NCBI GenBank assembly: GCA_002724925.1
Contig: PBQA01000019.1
Span: 1-38,369, forward strand
DNA: 38,369 nt
Source of the DNA: Oceanospirillaceae bacterium
GTDB taxonomy: Bacteria; Pseudomonadota; Gammaproteobacteria; Pseudomonadales; Oceanobacteraceae
Direction: 5' to 3'
The notes beneath the pieces were generated by a model, which had not been told where the DNA came from, did not search any database, and was given only the letters and a program-made list of their open reading frames with translations. Shown in pieces: positions 1 through 6,625 of this stretch. Numbering within the stretch: the stretch's first letter is position 1; the number at the start of each line of letters is the position of its first letter. Made by a program: the position numbers and the translations under genes.

Positions 1-873
1 AGCGTAACGCTTCGGATCGTACTCTAAAATAGTAAGCCCGTCTTTATCGACATCCGCAGGCCACTTTAACGGTGCGCAGGTCTCAGATACTTTGGCATCA
101 GGGTTGTTCTTCTTGATTTCATCCCAATCCGCTTGAGCTTCTGGCGACAGAGTTACTTGAATACTACCGACGATGTTATCTACCAGCTCTTTGAAAGGTG
201 CAGGGTCGACTTTTTTATCGACTTCTTCGCGGGTCCCAGAGGCGCTTTGATGAATGCTCAAAGCGAAGCGTACAATATGAGACCGAGAGACTGGAATAAA
301 AACATGGCGAACAGGATCTGCTCCGCTAAAAGTATTTTCGCTATCAAACTGCACCGATAGCACATCAAGCTGTTTAAGTGCTGACCAGTTCAGAGGACCT
401 ATATAATGCATTTCTCCTGTTTTTTTGCAGTACACCCGATGGCCATAGGTTGCAGTCAAGAAAGCAAGCGCCGCAGCTTCTAGTGCACGGGGGTGTATGA
501 AATTAACTTGTGGGTTGGGCTCAGCTAGCTGTATAACGTCGAGATAGCACGACACGCTCCCCATATGCCCCGTAAACCAAGGGCCGCAAAAACTCCAACT
601 CCGAAAAAATAACGCTGTATGCTGCCAGCTTTGACTAGGTTGCTCATTCCTATTGAGCAGTCTGGCAGATTTTAAAGAGTATGATTTTTTCATTCGCCTC
701 TGTGGTGTTTTCCCATAGGGGGAAGGGTCATGCCGCGGCGCTTTAAATACTATCCTTGTACCGACAAGCAGAACCGATTGTGTAGTCGAAGAGTTAAAAT
801 CCGGACCAACTGGAGTACAACTTTCTGGTCGATCTCGCAGTTTTAATTTCGAGTATTTAATGAAATTTCGCAT
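1..873 (-). CDS. Hypothetical protein, partial (C-terminus beyond left edge)
   Basis: An uninterrupted reading frame of 291 codons runs from ATG at 873 to the first base of the window, so the stop lies outside. The start overlaps the stop of the upstream gene as TAATG, which indicates translational coupling. The protein begins MRNFIKYSKLKLRDRPESC and has a basic N-terminal third, a Trp/Cys-rich middle (FCGPWFTGHMGS near residue 95) and a charged C-terminal part. No signal peptide or membrane segment is visible. I do not recognise the family. The tight coupling to the preceding gene suggests the two products work together, for example as effector and partner or immunity protein, but that is inference only. 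Confidence 0.7.
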   Translation of the reverse strand, partial: MRNFIKYSKLKLRDRPESCTPVGPDFNSSTTQSVLLVGTRIVFKAPRHDPSPYGKTPQRRMKKSYSLKSARLLNRNEQPSQSWQHTALFFRSWSFCGPWFTGHMGSVSCYLDVIQLAEPNPQVNFIHPRALEAAALAFLTATYGHRVYCKKTGEMHYIGPLNWSALKQLDVLSVQFDSENTFSGADPVRHVFIPVSRSHIVRFALSIHQSASGTREEVDKKVDPAPFKELVDNIVGSIQVTLSPEAQADWDEIKKNNPDAKVSETCAPLKWPADVDKDGLTILEYDPKRYA

Positions 874-2111
874 TAAAACTTACCTTTCAACTTATCATGA
901 TGCTTAGGTAGTAAATTCTCTACTAGACCGTTCCCAACACTAGCGACAGTTCCCACAGCTTTTCCTGCTGCAAGTGCTCCACCAATAGCAGCAAGAAAGG
1001 TGGTAAGTGCAGCCGGAGCTGTCAAGCTGACACCCGCCACGCCAGCGAATCCAGCCGCAATAGTTGCGCCAGTCATAATCATACCTTGCAAACTTTTACC
1101 ATAAGCAAAGGCATCAACACCCGCCTGCAATGCCGTCAGACTATCATTCTCACTCTTCCAACGATTCCAGTTCATCTCGAGGTGATCACGATTTCCCACA
1201 ATATTGATAGGACGTGTCTTGATGAACTTACGGTCCAGCAGCACACCAAGGTTATGAGCCGCTTTCACTGCGGTATTTGGTGATGTCGTCGGGTTAAACA
1301 TGAAAACAACGTGGCTAGGTAACTGAATCCCTTGAGCAGCTATAATAGTCATTGCTTGAGTGAGTACTCCAGAACCACCATCCTCAGAAACCCATGTAAC
1401 ACCCGGAACCTCCTTCGCCTCGTACATGGTGCGCGCCAATAACATCGCTGACTCGTGTAGCTCTGTATACTGATTGACCCGAATCGCATTCCGGTAATTG
1501 CTCAAGCCACCAATACGCTTTTCACCCGGAGTAAAGTGCAAATCAAAGCCTTTGGTATTAACTCGTAAGCTACCAACATGCGGCGCTTCACCGATTCTAG
1601 GAGCTGCAATTCCTGCAGCTTCATCGGGGTTGTCATAACCACTATCAGAAATTGCAACTAATCGATCTTCTTTATGTTCAATCAGCCCATCTTTTCTGAG
1701 TTCAGCTTTCCATGCACCATTTATTTTTGATGCTTGGTAAAGCCCCGGCTTAGCTTTAGCCTTAATCGCCTCCCCATAGTGAATATCAGCTTCAAAATGG
1801 AGAATACGAAATCCATCAGCATCCAACTTTTCACAGGTGACCTTGCAGCCCGGCAAGATCATCACGAATTCTTCAGTACCGTTGCGGTGAACCGCACCAG
1901 GCTTAACAAAGATATTGCTCTGGTGTAACCGACCCGCAGCGAGCTCGTTAATGGCTTTCACCGTGATCTCAGCCCAGTAGTTGTTACCATCACGGGCTAA
2001 TTTAGCCAGCTGGTCATAAACGGGCTTAGCTGTAGGTACAATTGTTACAGGCTTACCAGAGTGCTGGCCAGCAATGATCACGTCTTGATTTGGGGCGGAA
2101 TTGGAGAACAT
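873..2111 (-). CDS. Hypothetical protein with C-terminal glycine/alanine-rich hydrophobic segment
   Basis: 412-residue protein that I cannot assign to a family. ATG at 2111 is preceded by AAGGACG at a suitable distance. Residues 1 to about 330 look like a soluble mixed fold without a signal peptide. Residues about 345-400 form a long Gly/Ala-rich hydrophobic stretch (GATIAAGFAGVAGV, then AAIGGALAAGKAVG) with small-residue spacing like glycine zippers, followed by a short basic His/Lys tail ending KLKGKF. Such a tail could insert into a membrane or be a translocation segment. The gene is followed by a TAATG-coupled second gene and sits beyond a terminator from the next operon, so it is a separate transcription unit. 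A T6SS or pore-type effector is possible but unproven. Confidence 0.7.
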   Translation of the reverse strand: MFSNSAPNQDVIIAGQHSGKPVTIVPTAKPVYDQLAKLARDGNNYWAEITVKAINELAAGRLHQSNIFVKPGAVHRNGTEEFVMILPGCKVTCEKLDADGFRILHFEADIHYGEAIKAKAKPGLYQASKINGAWKAELRKDGLIEHKEDRLVAISDSGYDNPDEAAGIAAPRIGEAPHVGSLRVNTKGFDLHFTPGEKRIGGLSNYRNAIRVNQYTELHESAMLLARTMYEAKEVPGVTWVSEDGGSGVLTQAMTIIAAQGIQLPSHVVFMFNPTTSPNTAVKAAHNLGVLLDRKFIKTRPINIVGNRDHLEMNWNRWKSENDSLTALQAGVDAFAYGKSLQGMIMTGATIAAGFAGVAGVSLTAPAALTTFLAAIGGALAAGKAVGTVASVGNGLVENLLPKHHDKLKGKF

Positions 2112-2262
2112 ATTTGGGCGTCCTTGTCGCTGATTAATAATGGCGGTGTTGTCCCTATTAGCCTGAGAGTATAACCACTTTCACTTCAGAAAAAAGGCAT
2201 TCTGGGCCACAACGGGGCTGACTCCAGCCTCGGTGAGCCTGACGATCGGAGAGGAATAGCTC

Positions 2263-2297
2263 CACAAAAAAACCGGCACTGTGTGCCGGTTTTTTGT
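2263..2297. terminator. Bidirectional rho-independent terminator
   Basis: ACCGGCAC-TGT-GTGCCGGT hairpin flanked by A-run and T-run (CACAAAAAAA on the left, TTTTTTGTG on the right), so it can act in both directions. On the minus strand it lies about 40 bp after the anti-sigma factor stop codon and ends that operon. Confidence 0.9.
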
Positions 2298-2335
2298 GCC
2301 TTACTAACTGTCTGTAGAACACTTTCTGTTTAGAA

Positions 2336-3043
2336 CTATAGAATGGTTAATCCGGTCACGTACAGAACCTCACCCGGTGCTCCGGTGACAGAGCCCCCCG
2401 GCGCCTCAAGACTGACGGCAACTGCTTTGATCGCTATATCGTGAGTATTCACGGCAAGCGTGCGTGTGATGCGACCGTCTTCTGGCATCAAGCCCAGTGA
2501 CACTGGCGCACTGCCGTCTTCTGGCACAATCCACAATTCATAATCATGCTCATCAGACGGCTGTACGGCGTTGGTTGCCTGTACCGTCAGCTCATTGCCT
2601 GCCACTTCCATCAACCAGAGCGGCTGTTCATCCTGAGTGAACACAGCGACCTGCTCGATCATTGTCTCTGGTATGCCCCCAGGAGCGACCGTAGGCTCAG
2701 GGCGCATTAAGAACACACCGATTAACAGCACTGCGGCGGTCGCAAAGCCACCCGTCCAGGCCATCACGCCTTTGCTCTGAGGCTCATCGTTGGCCGCATT
2801 TTGCGTGGTATCGATAAAGCCGATACGGCGGCTGATTTCCTGCCACACTCTTTCAGGCGGCTGTTGAGCTTCGATACGGCCATTCATTGGCGCAAGCAGC
2901 TGCTCCCAGTGCCATACCCGTTCACGCACTTTCTGGTAGGCCTGCATCAAACGCACAAAACGGCGGCGAGCCTGCCCCTGCATGGTCCCCATGACATAGT
3001 CTGCCGCCAGCGCATCGAGACGTTCGTCATTTAAATAATTCAT
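2336..3043 (-). CDS. Anti-sigma factor, RskA-like
   Basis: 235-residue membrane-anchored anti-sigma factor predicted to hold the partner ECF sigma factor inactive. The N-terminal cytoplasmic part carries the typical anti-sigma pattern (ALAADYVMGTMQGQARRRF at about 10-30, and PPERVWQEISRRIG at about 62-75). One membrane helix is at about 93-112 (FATAAVLLIGVFLM). The C-terminal periplasmic part matches the RskA C-terminal domain (YELWIVPEDGSAPVSLGLM at about 168-186). Its ATG overlaps the sigma factor stop as ATGA, the usual arrangement for a co-translated pair. The signal sensed is unknown; RskA-type proteins are released by regulated proteolysis. Confidence 0.92.
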   Translation of the reverse strand: MNYLNDERLDALAADYVMGTMQGQARRRFVRLMQAYQKVRERVWHWEQLLAPMNGRIEAQQPPERVWQEISRRIGFIDTTQNAANDEPQSKGVMAWTGGFATAAVLLIGVFLMRPEPTVAPGGIPETMIEQVAVFTQDEQPLWLMEVAGNELTVQATNAVQPSDEHDYELWIVPEDGSAPVSLGLMPEDGRITRTLAVNTHDIAIKAVAVSLEAPGGSVTGAPGEVLYVTGLTIL

Positions 3044-3576
3044 TCTTCAAGACACCTCTTCAGACGTTGAAGGCCACGACGTATCCAACTTTTCACGGTA
3101 CCGAGTGGCGTTCCCGTGTGCTCCTGGATCTCTGCGTGGGTCAATCCGCGATAGTACGCCAGGTGGATATACTGCAGATCATGTGTATCAAGCGTTTCCA
3201 TGCAACGCTCCAGAGCCTGGTTTTCAGGATCCTCTGGTTGCTCCGGTGCGATCAGTTCCGGCGCCCCCTCCTCATCGAGAGAATCCTGTCGGTCCTCCTT
3301 TGCGCTTTTTGACCTGAGCAGATCGATACATCGATAACGTACGATACTGCTCATCCAGGTCATGACGCTGCCACGTCCCTGGTGATAGTCCCCAGCGTTG
3401 TGCCAGATTTTAACGAAGGCTTCCTGTAACGCCTCTTCAGCCCGTTCAGGCGATCGCATGAGTTGCATAGCGACACCGTATAACTTCGGCCCCGTCACCT
3501 GGTACAACTCCTCAAACGCTGGTCGCTCACCGCGCGCCACCGCCCTGATCAGCTGTAGCTGAAATTCTGGATCCAT
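3040..3576 (-). CDS. ECF-family RNA polymerase sigma factor
   Basis: 178-residue group 4 sigma factor. Sigma region 2 covers about 20-90, including the -10 recognition helix area (GRGSVMTWMSSIVRYRCIDLLR), and region 4 about 115-175 with the helix-turn-helix GLTHAEIQEHTGTPLGTVKSWIRRGLQRL. There is an acidic linker between them. It resembles the SigK/RpoE-like ECF sigmas paired with RskA anti-sigmas. ATG at 3576 is preceded by AAAGGAGTC. It probably controls its own promoter and may control the nearby DUF4331 gene, since the two upstream regions share short motifs; that link is inference. Confidence 0.95.
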   Translation of the reverse strand: MDPEFQLQLIRAVARGERPAFEELYQVTGPKLYGVAMQLMRSPERAEEALQEAFVKIWHNAGDYHQGRGSVMTWMSSIVRYRCIDLLRSKSAKEDRQDSLDEEGAPELIAPEQPEDPENQALERCMETLDTHDLQYIHLAYYRGLTHAEIQEHTGTPLGTVKSWIRRGLQRLKRCLEE

Positions 3577-3611
3577 ACAGAATGACTCCTTTAATGATAG
3601 ATATAGCTATA

Positions 3612-3641
3612 TACGGACAGTCTGTGTTTTCAGATTAGATG
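3612..3641 (-). promoter_or_regulatory. Candidate ECF-type promoter upstream of the sigma gene
   Basis: Reading the minus strand, CATCTAAT (3634-3641) is followed after 18 bases by CGTATA (ending near 3610). CGTA-type -10 elements are typical of ECF promoters. The same CATCTAAT octamer and a CCGTACA element occur upstream of the DUF4331 gene, but with 13-base spacing. Weak evidence. Confidence 0.3.
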
Positions 3642-3740
3642 CCTTTCGCACAAGTTGCCTGAGGATGATTTATATCAATACCCCAAGTTACCCGATCTGT
3701 AGTCTGATAGTAACCGCCTTACTCATCTTCAGGGGGATCC

Positions 3741-4061
3741 ATGAATACCGAAAGAATACGCACCGACCTACTCGAGCGACTTGAAGCGTTGGAAGCACGA
3801 TCTGAAAAGGCAGCGCGCCATGCCAGCCACCGGGATGAGCCGTTGTCTGCTGACTTTGAAGAGCAAGCAGCTGAGTCCGCGAACGACGAAGTGCTTAATG
3901 TCATTGCCGACGAGGCGCGGCATGAAGCGGATCACATACGGGATGCCTTGAAGCGCATCGCCCTTGGTCAATACGGCGTCTGTGACCAGTGTGGCGACCA
4001 GATTACCGAAGCGCGTCTGATCGCCGTTCCTTACAGCACGCGCTGCATTGAGTGCGCATAA
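3741..4061 (+). CDS. Short DksA/TraR-family zinc-finger protein
   Basis: 106-residue protein with an N-terminal charged coiled coil (residues about 1-70) and a C-terminal four-cysteine zinc finger: C81-x2-C84 and C102-x2-C105. DksA/TraR proteins enter the RNA polymerase secondary channel and alter promoter kinetics. At 106 residues it is shorter than E. coli DksA (151) and closer to the small TraR-like and plant-type DksA paralogues. Acidic residues at the coiled-coil turn (SADFEEQAAE, about 36-46) partly resemble the functional tip. ATG at 3741 has AGGGGGATCC upstream. It is divergent from the ECF sigma operon and convergent with the HupE gene, 24 bp from its end. Confidence 0.88.
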   Translation: MNTERIRTDLLERLEALEARSEKAARHASHRDEPLSADFEEQAAESANDEVLNVIADEARHEADHIRDALKRIALGQYGVCDQCGDQITEARLIAVPYSTRCIECA

Positions 4062-4085
4062 GTTGATTCTGGAACGGACCCTGGC

Positions 4086-5189
4086 TCAGATCCGCGCCAA
4101 GACCCAGTAGCTACCCAATGCCGCCAGCGCCGCCGACAGATACCGTACCAACACTTGTCGATACCAGCCGAGACGTCTCAGGCTGATGAGCAGAGGCATC
4201 ACCAGCAGAGTAATGGCAACCTGTCCTGCCTCAACGCCCAGGTTAAAGCCAAAGAGAGCCCAGGCGATATTGCCTGTTCCTGTTGTCAATTCACTGAGTA
4301 CGCTCGCAAAACCAAACCCGTGAACCAGGCCAAACAGGAAGACGACGACCGCACTGGCTGGCAAATACGGACGCAGATTGTGCAGCGCCGCGACGACAAC
4401 AGACGCCGCAATAATCAGCTCAACCCAGTAGCCGGGAAGCGCCAGCCAACCCAGGGCACTGGCACTCAGTGTCAGAGAGTGGGCAACAGTAAAGGTCGTC
4501 ACATAAAGAAGCGCCGTTTTAACACAAGTACGGACATCAGCCGCTGGCTGCCAGTGTGTTTTCTGCTGAACAAGTACCGACACCAGTAGCAGCGTCAGCA
4601 AAAACGCGACATGATCCGGCCCCAGTAAGATATGAATAACGCCCTGTACGAAAAATTCCGCAAACGTCTGCTTGTTCAATTCGCCGGTGGTCATTTCTGA
4701 ATTAATAGAAAAGCTACCTGAAGCTTCCAGAACCCCCTGACGACTCTGATCGCCTACAGATAAATTCCACAGAAGGCGATGCTCGGGAAGCAGCGAGAAG
4801 AATCCGCTGTATGACACCTCAATGTTCCCTTCAGTACTACAGACATACGTCACCGGAACAATGGCCGACGCCATAGCACCGCGCGCATTATTAAATCTCA
4901 GAGGAACACTGAACTGTGGTGCACAGGCTTCGCCACCCTGTTGCACACTAAGATGACGCTCGACGTAGGTGCGTATCTCTGGAGTCATGGCTTTTACCTC
5001 GCCCCAAAGTAATTCACCATCGCGATTCTGGTCGAGCCCCAGGCTCTGCTCCAGATCAATCAATTGCCACTGCACAGAACCGCGTAATCCGTCCGTTGTT
5101 TCTTTCAGTGTCAGTAGCGCGGTACTGCTTTGATGTGCGAATGCTGTAACAGGAAAAAGCGTAAGCAGCAGAAGAAAAAGACGTCTCAT
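4086..5189 (-). CDS. HupE/UreJ-family membrane protein with periplasmic EF-hand
   Basis: 367 residues. A signal peptide (1-18, ending TAFA-H) is followed by a periplasmic domain of about 165 residues, then six or seven membrane helices from about 185. The membrane part carries the HupE/UreJ_2 signatures HILLGPDHVAFLL, TVAHSLTL and VHGFGFASVL, whose histidines and aspartate are thought to bind metal in this family (Ni or Co uptake in relatives). The periplasmic domain contains a textbook 12-residue EF-hand loop, DQNRDGELLWGE (D53, N55, D57, G58, L60, E64), suggesting Ca2+ binding. The start overlaps the upstream gene as ATGA, so the two are co-translated. The transported substrate cannot be read from sequence. 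Confidence 0.85.
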   Translation of the reverse strand: MRRLFLLLLTLFPVTAFAHQSSTALLTLKETTDGLRGSVQWQLIDLEQSLGLDQNRDGELLWGEVKAMTPEIRTYVERHLSVQQGGEACAPQFSVPLRFNNARGAMASAIVPVTYVCSTEGNIEVSYSGFFSLLPEHRLLWNLSVGDQSRQGVLEASGSFSINSEMTTGELNKQTFAEFFVQGVIHILLGPDHVAFLLTLLLVSVLVQQKTHWQPAADVRTCVKTALLYVTTFTVAHSLTLSASALGWLALPGYWVELIIAASVVVAALHNLRPYLPASAVVVFLFGLVHGFGFASVLSELTTGTGNIAWALFGFNLGVEAGQVAITLLVMPLLISLRRLGWYRQVLVRYLSAALAALGSYWVLARI

Positions 5190-6268
5190 AATAAATCTCC
5201 CTGTACGGCGACATATTGATACTTCTGAGCATTATTTACTTGCGACAGCCAACTCAGATTACGCGATTCTGCGTTTTTTCCGACCGTTGAAAAGTACAAT
5301 GAAATCAACTCTGAGTAGCTTGTATCGCGACGTTTAATGCGCTGGGTGATACGCTCTTCTGCGTACTCTCTCCAGTAGAAGTCGGCACTTTCGCTTTGCT
5401 GCTCAGCACGCGCAAGCTGAACGATCAGAGCGTCATCCGGGTAGTCCTCGTGGCCATATCGCTGTAGCAGAGAAGTCACCTGTGCTGGTTTGTCGTTTCT
5501 CAGCAGTGCTTCGCTTCGGTTTACCAAATCAGCAACACTCAAAAGCGCATCATCTGACCATCGTTGGTACAGCGCTTCTACCTGCTCATACTTGCCTTCA
5601 TTGAGGTAGCTTTTCGCTTTATGGTACAGAGCCCACGCTGTCAGGCTACGACCTTGCGGTGAGTCATCACTGCTCAGACGTTCGAGCTGAGCGGTGAGAA
5701 TGCCGTGCCCTGCAGAGCCGGCAGTCTCCTGTAAACCAATACTGCATACAGCAGCGAGGTCTGACTGCTCAAGCATAATAGACACGCATGCCTCGCGAGC
5801 AGCCTTCTGTTGATTTTGTTCACCATACACCTGCGCCATCATCAGGCGAGCACTACTAAAAAATACAGAACCTGGATCAATTTTCTGAAGCAGAGCGGCG
5901 GCTCTGGCAAATTCATGTCGGTGCTGTAAAAGACGTGCGCGGTAGTAGGTTAACTCATCCGCGCCTACTCCCGATGCTGCAATTTTCTGTGCCGTCAAAC
6001 CATCCATCAGAACGTAAATACGGTCGTAGCGCCAAGATTCGCCGGGCTTGTCGGCAAGCGTAAAGTGCTTTCTTATTTCTTCTATGCGCTGTGCAAAAGT
6101 CTGAGGCAGCGGCTTGATTTCTTCTTTGCTCCAACGTGCAACCACCGCATTGTCATCAGGCTCAGACCAAGATGTATCAGCCATTGCAGGTGCTGCCAAA
6201 GCCGGCATTAAAATAACTGCCGTAGAAAGACCAAAACAAAGATTTTTAATTAAGCCACTGATTAACAT
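5186..6268 (-). CDS. Secreted TPR-like helical repeat protein
   Basis: 360 residues with a signal peptide (about 1-30, ending LAAPAMA). The mature part is rich in paired helices with TPR-like spacing: YYRARLLQHRHEFARAAALL at about 108-127, ARLMMAQVYGEQNQQKAA at about 138-155, and ALYHKAKSYLNEGKYEQVEALY at about 213-234. I recognise no named family beyond tetratricopeptide-like. It is coupled by an ATGA overlap to the HupE-type gene that follows, so it is probably a periplasmic scaffold or partner of that membrane protein. A terminator stands between it and the upstream lipoprotein gene. Confidence 0.75.
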   Translation of the reverse strand: MLISGLIKNLCFGLSTAVILMPALAAPAMADTSWSEPDDNAVVARWSKEEIKPLPQTFAQRIEEIRKHFTLADKPGESWRYDRIYVLMDGLTAQKIAASGVGADELTYYRARLLQHRHEFARAAALLQKIDPGSVFFSSARLMMAQVYGEQNQQKAAREACVSIMLEQSDLAAVCSIGLQETAGSAGHGILTAQLERLSSDDSPQGRSLTAWALYHKAKSYLNEGKYEQVEALYQRWSDDALLSVADLVNRSEALLRNDKPAQVTSLLQRYGHEDYPDDALIVQLARAEQQSESADFYWREYAEERITQRIKRRDTSYSELISLYFSTVGKNAESRNLSWLSQVNNAQKYQYVAVQGDLL

Positions 6269-6303
6269 AATTTTTGTCCGTTGATTTTCAGAATATCTGG
6301 TGA

Positions 6304-6331
6304 GAAAAAAACGGGGCTGCAGAACAGCCCC
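6304..6331 (-). terminator. Rho-independent terminator inside the DUF4331-HupE cluster
   Basis: On the minus strand GGGGCTG-TTCTG-CAGCCCC is followed by GTTTTTTT. It starts just 7 bp after the lipoprotein stop and lies 36 bp before the TPR gene start, so it should limit rather than abolish expression of the last two genes. Confidence 0.85.
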
Positions 6332-6337
6332 AAAAGG

Positions 6338-6595
6338 TTACTCACCCCCAGTGAGATACGAGAAAGAGAACTCGTCAGCGTCGTCAACAATTTCAAGTTC
6401 ATTTATTTTTACTGGCTCTGAATTTTCAGATGCCATGAAAATATCGTCGACCAATTCAGTGAGCAGAACTTCAGTCTGTTCGGCGACATTGTCATCCACG
6501 TCAGGAAGGTCGACAGTCGAATTGTTGTTGCTGCTGTCGGAGCATGCACTTAACAGTGCAATACTCCCTATCATTAATAAGTTACGCGTTTTCAT
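6338..6595 (-). CDS. Small acidic lipoprotein
   Basis: 85-residue precursor with a clear lipobox (LLSAC, lipidated Cys18) after a short basic N-terminus. The mature part of 68 residues starts with a Ser/Asn linker and is then strongly acidic (Asp/Glu rich, few basic residues), ending SYLTGGE. No known domain is recognised. The start has AGGAGTG upstream. It lies 30 bp after the DUF4331 gene and is probably co-transcribed with it. The acidic character could mean divalent-cation binding, in keeping with the acidic loops of its neighbours, but this is inference. Confidence 0.8.
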   Translation of the reverse strand: MKTRNLLMIGSIALLSACSDSSNNNSTVDLPDVDDNVAEQTEVLLTELVDDIFMASENSEPVKINELEIVDDADEFSFSYLTGGE

Positions 6596-6625
6596 ATAAC
6601 ACTCCTTACTTCACGGTTGCGGATC

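Noticed and set aside
133-360. Plus-strand open frame of 75 codons
   Set aside because: It lies antisense to the 291-codon minus-strand frame that is open to the left edge and coupled to its upstream gene.
873-2111. Naming the left-edge gene as a T6SS lipase or colicin
   Set aside because: No catalytic motif, PAAR, VgrG or immunity signature can be seen; only a hydrophobic C-terminal stretch.
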